Shown here: piece after piece, positions 51,566 to 62,974 of the stretch
Layout of the letters: each line of letters starts with the position of its first letter
Position numbering within the stretch: the first letter of the stretch is position 1
Source: Fomitopsis serialis
Lineage: Eukaryota; Basidiomycota; Agaricomycetes; Polyporales; Fomitopsidaceae
Length of the DNA stretch: 64,000 nt
Assembly: GCF_022376445.1 (NCBI RefSeq)
Contig: NW_025954980.1
Span: 421,093 to 485,092 of the forward strand
Direction: 5' to 3'
Position numbers and translations under genes: made by a program
The notes under the pieces: generated by a model
The model's database searches: none
Told to the model about the DNA's origin: nothing
Seen by the model: only the letters and a program-made list of their open reading frames with translations

Positions 51566-54172
51566 TCACACATCGTCAGTCACTTCTCCTGACAGAAACA
51601 CGAGAGGGCGGTGCATGTCGATGAAACGCACCTTCTCTACCAGCTTCCGGCGCTTCTCCCGTGCCTTCCTCTGTACCTTCACGTATCTACCCAGCGGCGA
51701 CTCGTACACTTTGACGCTGTTCTCCCATGCCTCCACCTCCGTCATACGGCTCGGAGTAAAGGCCACGCCCTTGCGCTTCTGTTCCGCCCACTTTGAACTC
51801 TCCTCAATGCGCTCGGCCAGGACCTTGGCTACCCCGGCCTCCTTCGCCTTCCACGGGGACGCCTTCGCACCCTTGATCGCTTTTCTGAGCATCATCACAA
51901 GCGGCACAACCGTCTCCGGGAACGCGATGCTCGCGTGGACGGGCCCGCTGGCTAGGTATTCTGCCAGGAGATAGCTCGCCTCCTCCGCGAGACCTTCGTT
52001 GTACACGCGTGTCTTGAGATATTGTTGGGGGCCCGGATGTTCGTGTCGAAGTCGAAGTGCCGGAGTGTCGAGGCCTTCGGCTTCGACGACGAGCTCATGG
52101 TTGATGTAAGGATCGGAAGGAGGGACGGCACGAGGGGCACATACGTGCGGGTGTGCTCGGTCAGGTGCAGAATCGAGCGTATGATGTGGAAGTGGAATGG
52201 GAATGAACGCGAGTTGCGGATCAGTCTATGGACGTGAGGTTAGCCATGAACATGCGGGCTACTGGGATACGACTGACTTCATGGCACCTAGCGATACTTG
52301 GACGAAAGGGTAGATGAGAGCCTTTAGCTCGCTTTCCTTGCCATTCCGCTCTGTTTGAGCTTGCGTGTCGCACGCCCGAGCCAGAACAAGTGCCCAGAAG
52401 TCCACGCAGTGCACATATTGCCAGTTATACACTTGCTTGTACGCTTCCTGTACGCGCGGTTAATATATCAACCAATTGTTGAGCGTACGAGCCGACGTAC
52501 CTTGCTCTTGACTTTCATGCTGTTACGCAGATGAATAGCAAGTTGCCGGATGTATCCGAAGGCGTGCTGATACGCCGCTGCATGGTCCATGCAGTACAAC
52601 TCCGATGCAGAGTTCTTCATCAGGTTGATCGACGGCAGCGTATGCACGCTAGTCGACTTGCACGAGCGCACCAGGGTGAGGTACGTGTTCTGCATGCAAC
52701 TTGAGCTCGCATGTCACGGTGGTAGACAAAACGACTTGCCTTGAGCACCAAATCCATGATAGACGCATCGGTTGCGGATGCCAATTTGCGAATAGCCAAG
52801 AATGCTGCTATCCGGACACTGTCTTCCGCGCTAGACCACAGGTCGAGGCACGCCTGTCCAGTGTGGTTTTCGGTACGATGTAGAAGGCTATGACGGGACG
52901 TGGACTCACCTTGAGGTAAACTTTGACGGCTTTGCGACTGCCCATGACGTACGGCAAGAGCTTGGAGCTCTCCGAGACAGCCATGCGTAACATCTCCGTA
53001 TCACTGAGTTGTGATATGAGGTGTACGGCATTGTAGAAGTACGACAGGATGAGCTTCTGGAGTGTCTTCCATTTCGGTGTCTGCGTAGGGCCCTTCCTGC
53101 ACGCAGAATGAGTACACCGTGTCGGACGAGAATCAGTGAAGCACGGACAGCTTGCCGTTGGGAGTAGCCTTACACGGGCAATGGTGATCCAAGATAATGG
53201 GCGTATACCTCAACGTCGTGACCACGAGCTTGTTGTATACTAGCAAAGGTGTCAGATCACAGGTGCCGTGGAGATCAAAACGCTCTTACTTGAGGGACTG
53301 TCGATGGTCCACGCGAGATCCTGATCTTCCTCGTTCATGTGCGCCGCGGAACGGAATGCAATAAGCAGTCGCCTTAGGGCTCGTAATGATCGCTGCTGTT
53401 CGAACAGTTGGATTATTGGCGTTCTCACTGCACAGACAGACGCACCTCCAGGAGAGCTTTTTGCCACCTCCGCAATATCTCCTTCGTCAGAACGGGTGCC
53501 TTTGCCTCCGGCGGCAGCTCCTCGTCTACGTCTTCTTCGAACTCTACATCGTTTTCGGCGCCGTCAGGGTCAAACTGCAGCAGCTCGCGATCATTTTCTT
53601 GGAGGTACTTGAAGAACTCCGGGTCCTTCTCTGCTAGCGTCGAGAGCTCAAGCATATGTGTCCGCCCTTCGCCTTAACGCAACCTCAGTAACCATTCCAT
53701 CACGAGAGCTACCTGAACTCACCATCGAGGTCGTCCACAGATGCGAACGACTCGTTATCCCCGATGTCCTCGTCGTCGCTCTCGCCTTCGCTGACGTCGG
53801 ACATTGGAGCATCCTCCTAGCGTAGCATAAACAAGACGGCGATAGAAGCAACCGTATGACCCGCACCTGTTCGTCCTCTTCACCCTCCATGAAGCCACCG
53901 CCAAGGAAGTCGTCGACAGACATTCCCTTTGATCTGTGTCCATGAGGAATAGGTGCTGCTAAGCGGCGATGTACTTACTGAGTTTGGCCCTCATCGTCTG
54001 AAACGTCGTCCTCAGGCTTATCCTGCGGCAGCTCCTTGCCCCTGCCCTTGCCTGCTTTACGTTTTTCCGCTTTCTTTCTGATGTCTCGCTGCTTGCGCCT
54101 CGTCTGAATCGTCTTCTTGAGCTGTCCGCTAGCCGCAAATTTTCGCGTTGCTTTCGCAGCCTTTTTTCCCAT
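51566..54172 (-). CDS. NOC2: Nucleolar complex protein 2 (Noc2)
   Basis: Ribosome-biogenesis factor that pairs with Noc1 and Noc3 during 60S pre-ribosome maturation and export. It begins MGKKAAKATRKFAASGQLKK with a strongly basic N-terminus, then acidic segments (EGESDDEDIGDNE). The Noc2 domain follows: AIRSAAHMNEEDQDL-type block near 53340, WKTLQKLILSYFYNAVHLISQL, KLLPYVMGSRKAVKVYLK and LIYPFVQVSLGAMK, then a C-terminal SRMTEVEAWENSVK block. At least nine short introns are visible. The start is the first ATG of the basic N-terminus; the 3' limit is the first stop of the final conserved frame and could be slightly further on. Confidence 0.85.
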
Positions 54173-54893
54173 GTCGAAGATGGTTAACTCGAAGCAGAAA
54201 GAGTAGGGGCGGCGAGGTAGTTTCCGGTTGCTCAAGCAGGGAGCGCACAAGTGGCTGAGAGCAGAAATCTACAGATCTTGCCACGTGATATACATGGTGC
54301 TTCAGCGCATCGGGATTCGGTTCAAGGTTGGCAAACGCAGCTGCGACGGTGTCGAACCTAGCTGCGACGCGGCTCCGTTGACTCTTCAGAGCTTCCATCA
54401 AAGTCACAAGAAACTTACTCGAATTCGATAGACGAAAAGTCGAGATCTAGCTATCAGCAGGCGGTTTGTGCGCTGGATTGGTGAGTTCGATACCGTGACA
54501 ACGTCCCGCACAGTGACTCTTAGCCTCCCCCCCTAGCCCTGGGTAAAGCTACCGGGTCTGCGTCTTGAGATTCAATGATATCTCCTCGGAACACACTTGT
54601 ACTTTCGTCTTCGGCAATCCCTTCGTGCAAACATTTGCACTGACACTTGCTATCAACTCTCGTGTATTCTCGGAGGCGAATAATTTCCGTCGGTGCGCGC
54701 GAACCTACACAGCGGAATTATCTCTTCGGCGAGTCCCCTTTCTGAATTGCAAACCTACGGCATGTGTACCCGCAATTTCTGTGTTATGGCGATGATCCCC
54801 GTGTCCAGTCTGTGTATCTAAGGCGGCGGCGCGAAGGTACTGTCTGCATCACTCCTCGCATCTCAGCACCGTCACGCAAAGCTCAAGGAAACC
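54173..54893. other. Divergent promoter region of Noc2 and cerato-platanin
   Basis: 721 bp with no supported gene. Nothing distinctive seen beyond the expected promoters. Confidence 0.45.
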
Positions 54894-55298
54894 ATGCAGC
54901 TCCAGATTGCGACAGTGGTCGCCGCTATCCTGGCACCTCACGTATTAGCCCAGACACTTTACTCCGTGTCCTACGACTCGTCGTACGACGTGGCTAGCAC
55001 TCCCACCGACTCCGTGGTATGCAGCGCCCAGCTCAACTCCGAGGGCTACGCGACCTACGGCTCCATCCCGACCTTCCCGTCTATCGGTGGTTTCTCGAAC
55101 GTTACTGCGAACCCCGCGTATTGCGGCCAATGCGTCGTCCTCGAATACGCGGGCAACTTTGCGGGCGTGAAACTCATCAACTCGGCGGAGGGTTCGGAGT
55201 TGGTGCTCTCGGAGGAGGCTATGAACGCGTTGACGAACAATGTCACGATTCACCCGCGCGTCAATGCGCGTATTGTCCAGGGTCCGTACAACTGCTAG
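54894..55298 (+). CDS. Secreted cerato-platanin family protein
   Basis: Small secreted protein of 134 residues, single exon, intact. A signal peptide of about 19 residues (MQLQIATVVAAILAPHVLA) precedes a mature chain starting QTLYSVSYDSSYD. Family hallmarks are VSYD near the N-terminus, four cysteines in the expected order (VVC, YCGQC, YNC) forming two disulphides, and LSEEAMNALT. Cerato-platanins are double-psi beta-barrel, expansin-like wall or surface proteins; some are elicitors or phytotoxic in plant pathogens, others serve growth. Nothing here decides which role applies. Divergent from Noc2. Confidence 0.93.
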   Translation: MQLQIATVVAAILAPHVLAQTLYSVSYDSSYDVASTPTDSVVCSAQLNSEGYATYGSIPTFPSIGGFSNVTANPAYCGQCVVLEYAGNFAGVKLINSAEGSELVLSEEAMNALTNNVTIHPRVNARIVQGPYNC

Positions 55299-55938
55299 GA
55301 GTCGCGCATTCATCGTGAGTACTTCTGGAAATATAACCCTTATCTCTCTCGAGCTTACGCGTTGCATCCGGGACAGGTTTCACGAGGTCTGAAATATCGA
55401 TCCGATTGTCAGTCTCTTCAATCGGCTGTGTGGGACTTGCTCAGTACATATTCTTGCCTCGTCCTTGTGCGTACCCGCTTCGGAACCTATCAAGATACCG
55501 TGATAATACATACTGTCATGTGCTCGTGCTGAGACTATCTTGCAGTGATGTGTTCTGCCTCGGCTGATACGTAGTGTTGGCGTACGAACTTCTCTGCTGT
55601 CTGGCAATGCTTATCACAGCTCTTGTAGGCCTCGCTCCTGTCGAATTTACGCCCTTGTTAGCCTAACCTGAAGTACAAGATCGGGGTGTCGTATCTAATT
55701 CCAGTCAAGTGCGTTGCACGCATCTACCTTGTCTGTGGCATCTGATAAGACGTCGTACACAGCCCTCTGCGGTGCAGACGCGCGTGTGGTCCAGCTTCCG
55801 ACGATCCATCAGCCGGATAGACGCACGTCCCCGCAACATAAGACCGGGTACGCATCGTTCGACCCGCTTTCCGCATCGCTGTCGTCCTCACCCACTTACT
55901 GTTGCACTCCCCCGCTTCCCCAGTATCGTCTCCGCAAC
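55299..55938. other. Intergenic, upstream of the TPR-CHAT gene
   Basis: 640 bp without a supported gene. CpG-rich, in contrast to the gene that follows. Confidence 0.45.
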
Positions 55939-58900
55939 ATGGGCTCTTGCCACAGTACGATCGCTCATGACGATCGTGCACTTGTCTCCGCCGGCGGACC
56001 CTCTGGACCGCCGTCCGCGGTGCCTGCGAGGATGCTGGATCCCGCTCTCGATATAGACGAGTTCAAGAGGTGAGTCACGATGGTTGAGATGTCGCGTCGA
56101 CGAGTAATGATCGATCGATGATACTTTTCTCAAGGCTGCTCCCGGGAGCTTGTGGTCGTAAGTACTCACCAGAGTTCAGACACCTCATCCGTGTCGTCGC
56201 TTCATCCGCACTATCCGCATCCGTGTCGTCACTCCCTCCATGTCATCGCTTGTCCTACTGATATCACGATGTTTACGATAGACAACCTGCAACTCGCAAA
56301 TGACCTGGGCTTGAAGCTCCAGGATTCGTACAACCAGACGAGAGACCTTACGTTTCTACGTAAGAGCGTTGCTGCCTTGCGAATGGCCGTCGAGCTTGCA
56401 GGGAGCCCTCAGACGAAGGCGAACTTGCTGAACAATGTTGCTGTGGCCTTGAGGCTTGAGTTCATGACCACGAGGTCTTTGTCAGTTATTGAGGAGGCCA
56501 TTCAGACCTATGAGCAGGCTGTGGCGCTCATTGTAGATGGCCATGCCAATAAGCCCATGCTGCTGAACAACCTGGCCAATGCCTATTTGTCTCATTATGG
56601 AGTTTCCTCCCACATGGAGGATCTGGAGCAGGCCATCTCTACTGTTGAAGCTGCCATGGCCTTGACTCCTGAGGGTGATCCCCAGAGAGCTGATAGGATG
56701 GCTACCATTGGCAATTCCTATCTCACCTTGTTCATGAGGTCTCACAAGAGATCTGACATTGACAAGGCCATATCTTCACTGCAGGCTGCAGTGGACATTG
56801 CTCCAGATGAATACTATAAGAAGTCTGGCTTCCTAAATAACCTGGGTAATGCATACCAGCAATGCTTTGACAACTATGGGGATGTCTCAGACATTAGAAA
56901 GGGGATTAAGGTTTTGTGGCACATAACAAACCTTACCCCTGATGGTCATCCTGAAAAGCATATACAGCTAGGCAATCTAGGGGCAGCTTATCAGTCCCTG
57001 TTCACACATAGTCAGAATCTCTCTGACCTTGACCAAGCTGTCTCCCTGAAGCAAAAGGCTGTAGAGTTGTGTGTGAATGATGACTATAACAAGATGAAAC
57101 ACCTTAACAATCTTGCCAGTGCAATACAGCTGCGCTCTGTCCAGCAAAGCAGCACTTCAGACATGGTCACTGCTTTGGCTTTAAAGAGAGAGGCTGTCCA
57201 GATTGCTCCAGCAGGGAATCTCATTGAGAAATCAGCTCTATTCAGTACTTTGGCTATAATGCTGGAGGATCAGTATGAGCATACTCTGAGCTTCCCAGCC
57301 ATTGAGGATGCAATTGCAACCCAAGAAAGAGCCATTGAGTACACTGCAGACTCACATGCAGATAGGGCTCTGCAGCTTGCAGTTCTTGGCAATGCATACA
57401 GGCTAAAGTTCCAGCATACAAACCAGCTTGCAGACATTGGGAAAGCCATCACCATCATGGAACAGGTCATTCACATGGTGCCCATTGATCATCCAAAAAT
57501 GTCTATTTTTCTGCAAGTTTTGGGAACTGCTCTGAGTGATCAATTTGAACAGACTGGACAGTTAGCTGAGATTGAAAGAGCTGTGGAAGTTCTTGAGCTA
57601 GCTGTTCAGTGCACTGAGAAGGGGAGCATGAATGCCATGTTTCCATTGAGTAATCTAGGAGTGGCTCTTGAACATCGTTTTGAGCATGTAATGGAAGTGA
57701 AGGACATAGACAGAGCAATTCTGCTGAAGCAAACTGCTTTGAGCCTTATACCTAAAACTCATAAGCATGTTGCTGGACTGTTGAGTAATCTTGGAAATTC
57801 ATTCCTGCTTAGATATGAGAGATTGGAGAATGCTACAGATATTGAGCAAGCAATCCAGTATCATCAGGAAGCAGTTGAGAAGACAGATGATAGCTCAGCA
57901 CAGATGACCATAAGCCTCTCAAATCTTGGTGGTGCATACCAGTGCCATTACCAACATGCTAAAGATGTGACAGACTTGCAAGAGGCTATTTCTTGCTATC
58001 AGAGAGCTATTGCATATTCAGCAGATGGTTTGGCTAACATGGCAGCCCAACTGAACAACCATGGTACTGCATGTTTTGAATATGCTCAACACACTGGGCT
58101 TGTGTCTTATCTTGATGAAGGCATCATGAGTATGCAACAGGCAGTAGATCTTGTACCTGAAGGACATGCCATGAAGCCAGCATATCTGCGCAATCTGGCT
58201 AATGCATACTTTTATCACTATCAACAGGATGAGAAAAATGTCCTTCATGCTGAAAAGGCTATTGAGCTGTTGACCCATGCTGTCCATTTGACTCCTGAGC
58301 ATCATGCCAGAAAGGTTGAATGTTATCATGATCTTGGCAACATGTTCTTTGTCCAATATCAGCACACTTTAGACAAGAATGATCTTCATTTTGCCATTGT
58401 TTACCATCATTCTGCTGCAACAGCCTTCACTGGTAGTATCACAACAAGGTTTGCAGCTGCAAAGATGTGGGCACATTGTGCACACCAAGATGCTTCTCTT
58501 CAGAATGAGTGTCTGGATGCCTATAGCTGGGCATGTAGCTTGCTTCCCCAGGTCATATGGCTTGGCCTGAACATGACTGAGCAATATGCACAGATCATCT
58601 CACTCAGTGACTTTGTGAATGAGGCAGCATCTATGGCCATCATATTGAATAAGCTTGAGATTGCTGTTGAGTGGCTAGAACAAGGAAGATCTGTAGTCTG
58701 GAATCAGCTTCTGCAACTCAGGGCATCATATCAGGACCTTGATGAACAGTACCCTGAGCTGGCCAAAGAGCTCAAATCTGTGGCCCAAGCACTGGAGAAA
58801 GCCAGCATGTCTAAGCCAGAGGCAGGAGTGGCACAGAGCCCTATATTTCTCCATGAAGCTGCTGCTCATCATCATCAACTTGCTCAAAGATGGGAAACTT

Positions 58901-60164
58901 TGTTGAGGGACATCCAAGCAAAGCCAGGATTTCACACTTTCCTTAAGCCCAAGTCCTTTGAAGAGATATACCCTGCATGCAAGAATGGCCCTATCATTAT
59001 GGTCAATGTGCACAGAATGAGATGTGATGCTCTTGTCCTTGTTTGTGGTCAACAGGGTGTTCTCCATGTTCCTCTCAGTGCATTCAGCAATAAGATGGCC
59101 AGTGATTTCCAGTATGCATTACATGCCACAATACTGCAGAGTAATATTCAGCAGAGAGAAACAAGGCAAACTAGACAAGCAAAATTTGTCTCAGCTTCTG
59201 CTCAATCAGAGCATTCTCTCAGAGAAATTTTGGCTGAATTGTGGCATCATGTTGCATGGCCAATCATCCAGGCTTTAGGCCTTCAGGTAAGCTCAAATGC
59301 TGCTCATTGGTTATTGTGAATGTATCACTGAATATACCTATATAGTGTCTTCCTGATGAACAGAAACCCCATTGTTGGTGGTGTGTTACTGGACCACTTG
59401 CTATGCTCCCCATTCATGCAGCAGGGGTATATGAGTCCAGCCTCAGGCTTGATGACCAGGTCTCAAGTTATATGGTGTCATCATACACTCCTACCTTGAC
59501 ATCATTGGCAAACTCACTTCATGCAGCAGCTTCAGAATTCCAAGGGCTGCTGATGATAACCCAGCCTGAGACTCCAGGTCAAGCACCCTTGTATTTTGCA
59601 AATGAGGAGCAGTCTGTTGTCATGAGACATATGAACAAGTATGATCATGATCATGCTCTAAGCACCTACCTGAGTGGATCCAGAGCTACCATTGAGGCAG
59701 TCCTTGATGATATTTCAACTTGCAGTTGGATTCATCTAGCATGTCATGGGACACAGAACTTGAAAGAACCTATCAAAAGTGCCTTCTGTCTCCATGATGG
59801 CTTCCTAGAACTGTCAACTCTTATCACAAAGTCCATACCACATGCTGAGCTTGCATTTCTCTCAGCTTGTCAGACAGCTACTGGTACACCTGAGCTCTCA
59901 GAGGAAGCAGTTCATCTAGCAGCTGGCATGCTGTTTGCTGGATTCAAATCTGTCATTGCTACCATGTGGTCAATCAGGGATGAGGATGCCCCAGTCGTCA
60001 CAAATGGGGTGTATTCTTACCTGTGCAAGGATCAGAGACCTCAAGGTACCATGTCTGCATTGGCTCTCCATATGGCTGTGAATAGGCTTAGGGAGGAGAT
60101 TGGGACCATGGACAATGATGCTGCTCTACTTGCCTGGGTTCCTTTCATTCATGTAGGACTGTAG
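55939..60164 (+). CDS. TPR-CHAT protein, predicted caspase-like protease
   Basis: Predicted cysteine peptidase with a long TPR array and a C-terminal CHAT (caspase-HetF-associated-with-TPR) domain. From about 56290 to 58480 there are some fifteen 46-50-residue helical repeats of the type LLNNLANAY, then a linker. The CHAT domain contains CWWCVTGPLAMLPIHAAG, HLACHGTQ with the catalytic histidine and LSACQTATG with the catalytic cysteine. Exons: 55939-56069, 56135-56157, 56282-59286, 59346-60164, all in phase (1325 residues). The first two exons encode MGSCHST.., a possible N-myristoylation and palmitoylation site; if they are not used, MFTIDN at 56270 is the fallback start. The body of the gene is almost CpG-free, unlike all neighbours. 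Substrate unknown; such families are expanded in Agaricomycetes and are suspected in immunity or allorecognition. Confidence 0.85.
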
Positions 60165-60331
60165 CCAAAGATGTAGTGTGTCTCTCGATATGTAATACTA
60201 GTGATGTCTCAATTTGCTGTGTTGATCATAACCGTTGAGGATGCCAGTGCAGGATATTCAAACGAGGCTGTAGGTGAATCAACATCGAATCAGACGTTCA
60301 AAGCTGCGATCGGGCTCACACGACAGGAATA

Positions 60332-62974
60332 TTAAAGCTCGCGGATTGCATCGACGACGACTTCTTCCGCAGAGTTCGTATCGTCAGCACGGGCGAAGAG
60401 ATCCCTCACCGCGTACCACAGATTGTCTAGTTTCTCTGCAAGGTGTCGGTCATCGTTCATGTAACACTGAACGGACACGAGTACGCACCACACAGCTTCA
60501 TCATGAACATGATGTGGTGGGCCCGGGAATCCAACGATTGTGGAGGTACGTCCACTGGTCGTGTGGCTAGGCAGTCGCTGCATGGAGGTGTTTTCTCGGC
60601 GATGGTTGGTGTAGGTCGCTAAAATCCGCGCATGATACGTCCGCAACCCGCGCTTCCACAGAAATGAATGCATGAAGGCGTACATCGATCGAACAAGATC
60701 CCTCCTCCGCCTCCTCAACCATCCTCTGGATCTCATCATCCGTCGGCCTACTCTTCTCGTTGTGATTGAGACAGAGGCCGAGTGGCCGCTGGCGCGATAC
60801 ATCTGAGTCAGCGTCCACGCTACTCAGATTGCGACTGCGGCGACTCAACGAGCGCACCTGTCCTCATCCATCGCGGTGACCTGTAAGACGCCGTCCTCGT
60901 CCATGTCGAGCGTCAACACGATCTTCGGGACGCCAGCCGACGCGGACGCGATGTCTGTGAGCTCGAAGGAAACAGGTGACGGTTGTCCTCCGCGCGGAAG
61001 TGATCTCCTTCGTACACTTTGATCGTGACAGACGTTTGATTGTCTGCGCTGTCGAGAACTGACCGAGCTTATGTCAGAAAATCAGCCCACAGATGATCGT
61101 GAGTGGGATTCAGACAGGTTTCGTCTCCTCGTGGGCAGAACAGTGTTCCGAGACACGACCGGGACTGTGCGCCCGCCGTCTGCCTCAACGCCAACAGAGA
61201 GAGGCGCAATGGACATGGCCAATATGCATGAGTTGTCGCTCCAACCAATTCCAGAGATGATGGCAGCTGTAACTGCCGCCCCAGACACGATCACTTCGTC
61301 GGGCTCCATTCCGGGGATGACCAGCGGTTCCTTGTTCATGTGCGATGTGACGAGCTGGCGGATGTACTGGTCGGGAGGCGCCGCCGATCAGGAGGATCTA
61401 GCAAGTATTAGGTGACGACTCTGGACTGGGACGAGGCCAAAACTTAGCGGACATACGCGATCACAGTATCCTTCGTCCTGTTTGCTTCTTGGAGCACTCT
61501 GTCGATGTATTCGACGGTTCGATTGAAGAGATCCCACTGAGCGCCTCGAACTGGGTCCTTGTCAACGTTTCTTCGATCGGAGGAACATCTTGCGAGACCT
61601 CGATGCGGATGGAGGTATTGTCTGTGCTTGAGAGCGCCTCCTTCGCCTGCTGGGCTGTCCATCTGAGTGTTGCATCCTCGCCGCGTCTCTACCACGTCCT
61701 CCCCAACATCGCCGCATGCTTCTGCACCCAATACCCAACCAGCCGCTCGTCGAACTCCCGCCCCCCAACATCCGAGTTACTCGAGATCGCTAGGATCTCG
61801 AAGACACCATCATCCACGCTAAGCAGGGTGACGTCCAACGACCCCCCGCCGAGGTCGACCACAAGCGCAGCAGATTCCCCGCTCTTCTGGTCGAGGCCGT
61901 AGGCAATGGCGGCGGCTTCAGGCTCGTCCACCACTCGGAGAACGAACAAGTTCGCGAGGGACGCGGCGTACCTGATGGCGTGGCGCTGGGCGTCGTTGTA
62001 GTCTGGTAGCGCAAGCGTGAAAAGCAATGATGGACGAGAGGAGGGACGGGACGTACAGGCAGGGACAGTCAGCACGGCGTCAGTGACGCTCGATCCGAGA
62101 TAGGCCTCCGCGCTAGCTTTTATGGAGGCTAGCATTGTCGCAGTGAGGGATTCTGGTGTCTGTAACAAGCAACATGTGTGTGAAGATTAGCGGTGGGTTA
62201 ATGGGCGGGAGCGCTACTCACAAACTCATGCATCGTCCCGTTCTGCTCTACCCGGAGGACGGGCTTTCCCTCACGTTCCAAACCCGGAAACGGCCAGCGC
62301 CCGATGACTCGTTGCACGTCTGGGTCGTCGTACTTGCTCCCGAGAAGGACATTGAAGTCGGAGATGTGGTCGTGGAGAGTGTCGACCGGGTCGTATACCC
62401 TACGATCGACGTGCATCATCAGAGTGCGGACGCGGTGAGAGCACATGCACCAGAGGATAAAGCGTACTGTGGCAGCCCGTCGACGAAGTGAACGAGGGAG
62501 CGCGTCGCTCGCTGGCCAAAAGAGTTCGGGATGGCTTGTACGCTGCCGTTCTGATGTACGCTGCGCGTTGAGTTAGGCTCGTACGGCCATAATGAGAGGG
62601 AGCTAATACTCACGCCACACGGCTGTATCTGCGCAAGAACCAGAGTGAGGACGAATGCAGAGGATCACCATTGTTACTGGCCACTCACGTTGCTCCGATA
62701 TCTTCGGCGAGGCGGATGTGTAAGCTATGTCTCCCTCCGGAGAATCTGTGCAAGACTGACCTATGCCAATGACGGCGCCATAGGATAGCGTGGTTGGATC
62801 CGCGGCCTCTGTTCGCGCGTTTGCCATGGGAGAACAGAGTAGTGCGCATGCTACCAACAGGAGGAGCTTGAAGGCCAGTGAGACTCCGAATGGCCGCCGT
62901 GGTTGCGTTCGGGCCCGCCTTCGAGCTCGCGTTACGATGGGCAGACGGCGGCTTGTTCGACGAAGAACAGACAT
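60332..62974 (-). CDS. Divergent Hsp70, BiP paralogue without HDEL
   Basis: Hsp70 with a basic N-terminus and one hydrophobic segment (LAFKLLLLVACALLC) that may act as signal peptide or anchor. Blocks align with BiP throughout: GAVIGI, YNDAQRHA, VVDLGGGSLDVTLLSVDDGVFEILA and the substrate domain with NEKSRPTDDEIQRMVEEAEE. Key ATPase positions differ: GTTYSCV became GATYSRV, the lysine of AKRLIG is Asn, NEPTAAA became DEPEAAA and GDTHLGG became NSDVGG. Exons 62974-62761, 62701-62689 (13 nt, as in BiP), 62628-62614, 62560-62222, 62159-62057, then from 62002 on. Several one-base gaps occur. The protein stops at AIREL where BiP continues into its last exon with HDEL. ATPase activity and ER retention are both doubtful. 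Confidence 0.8.
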
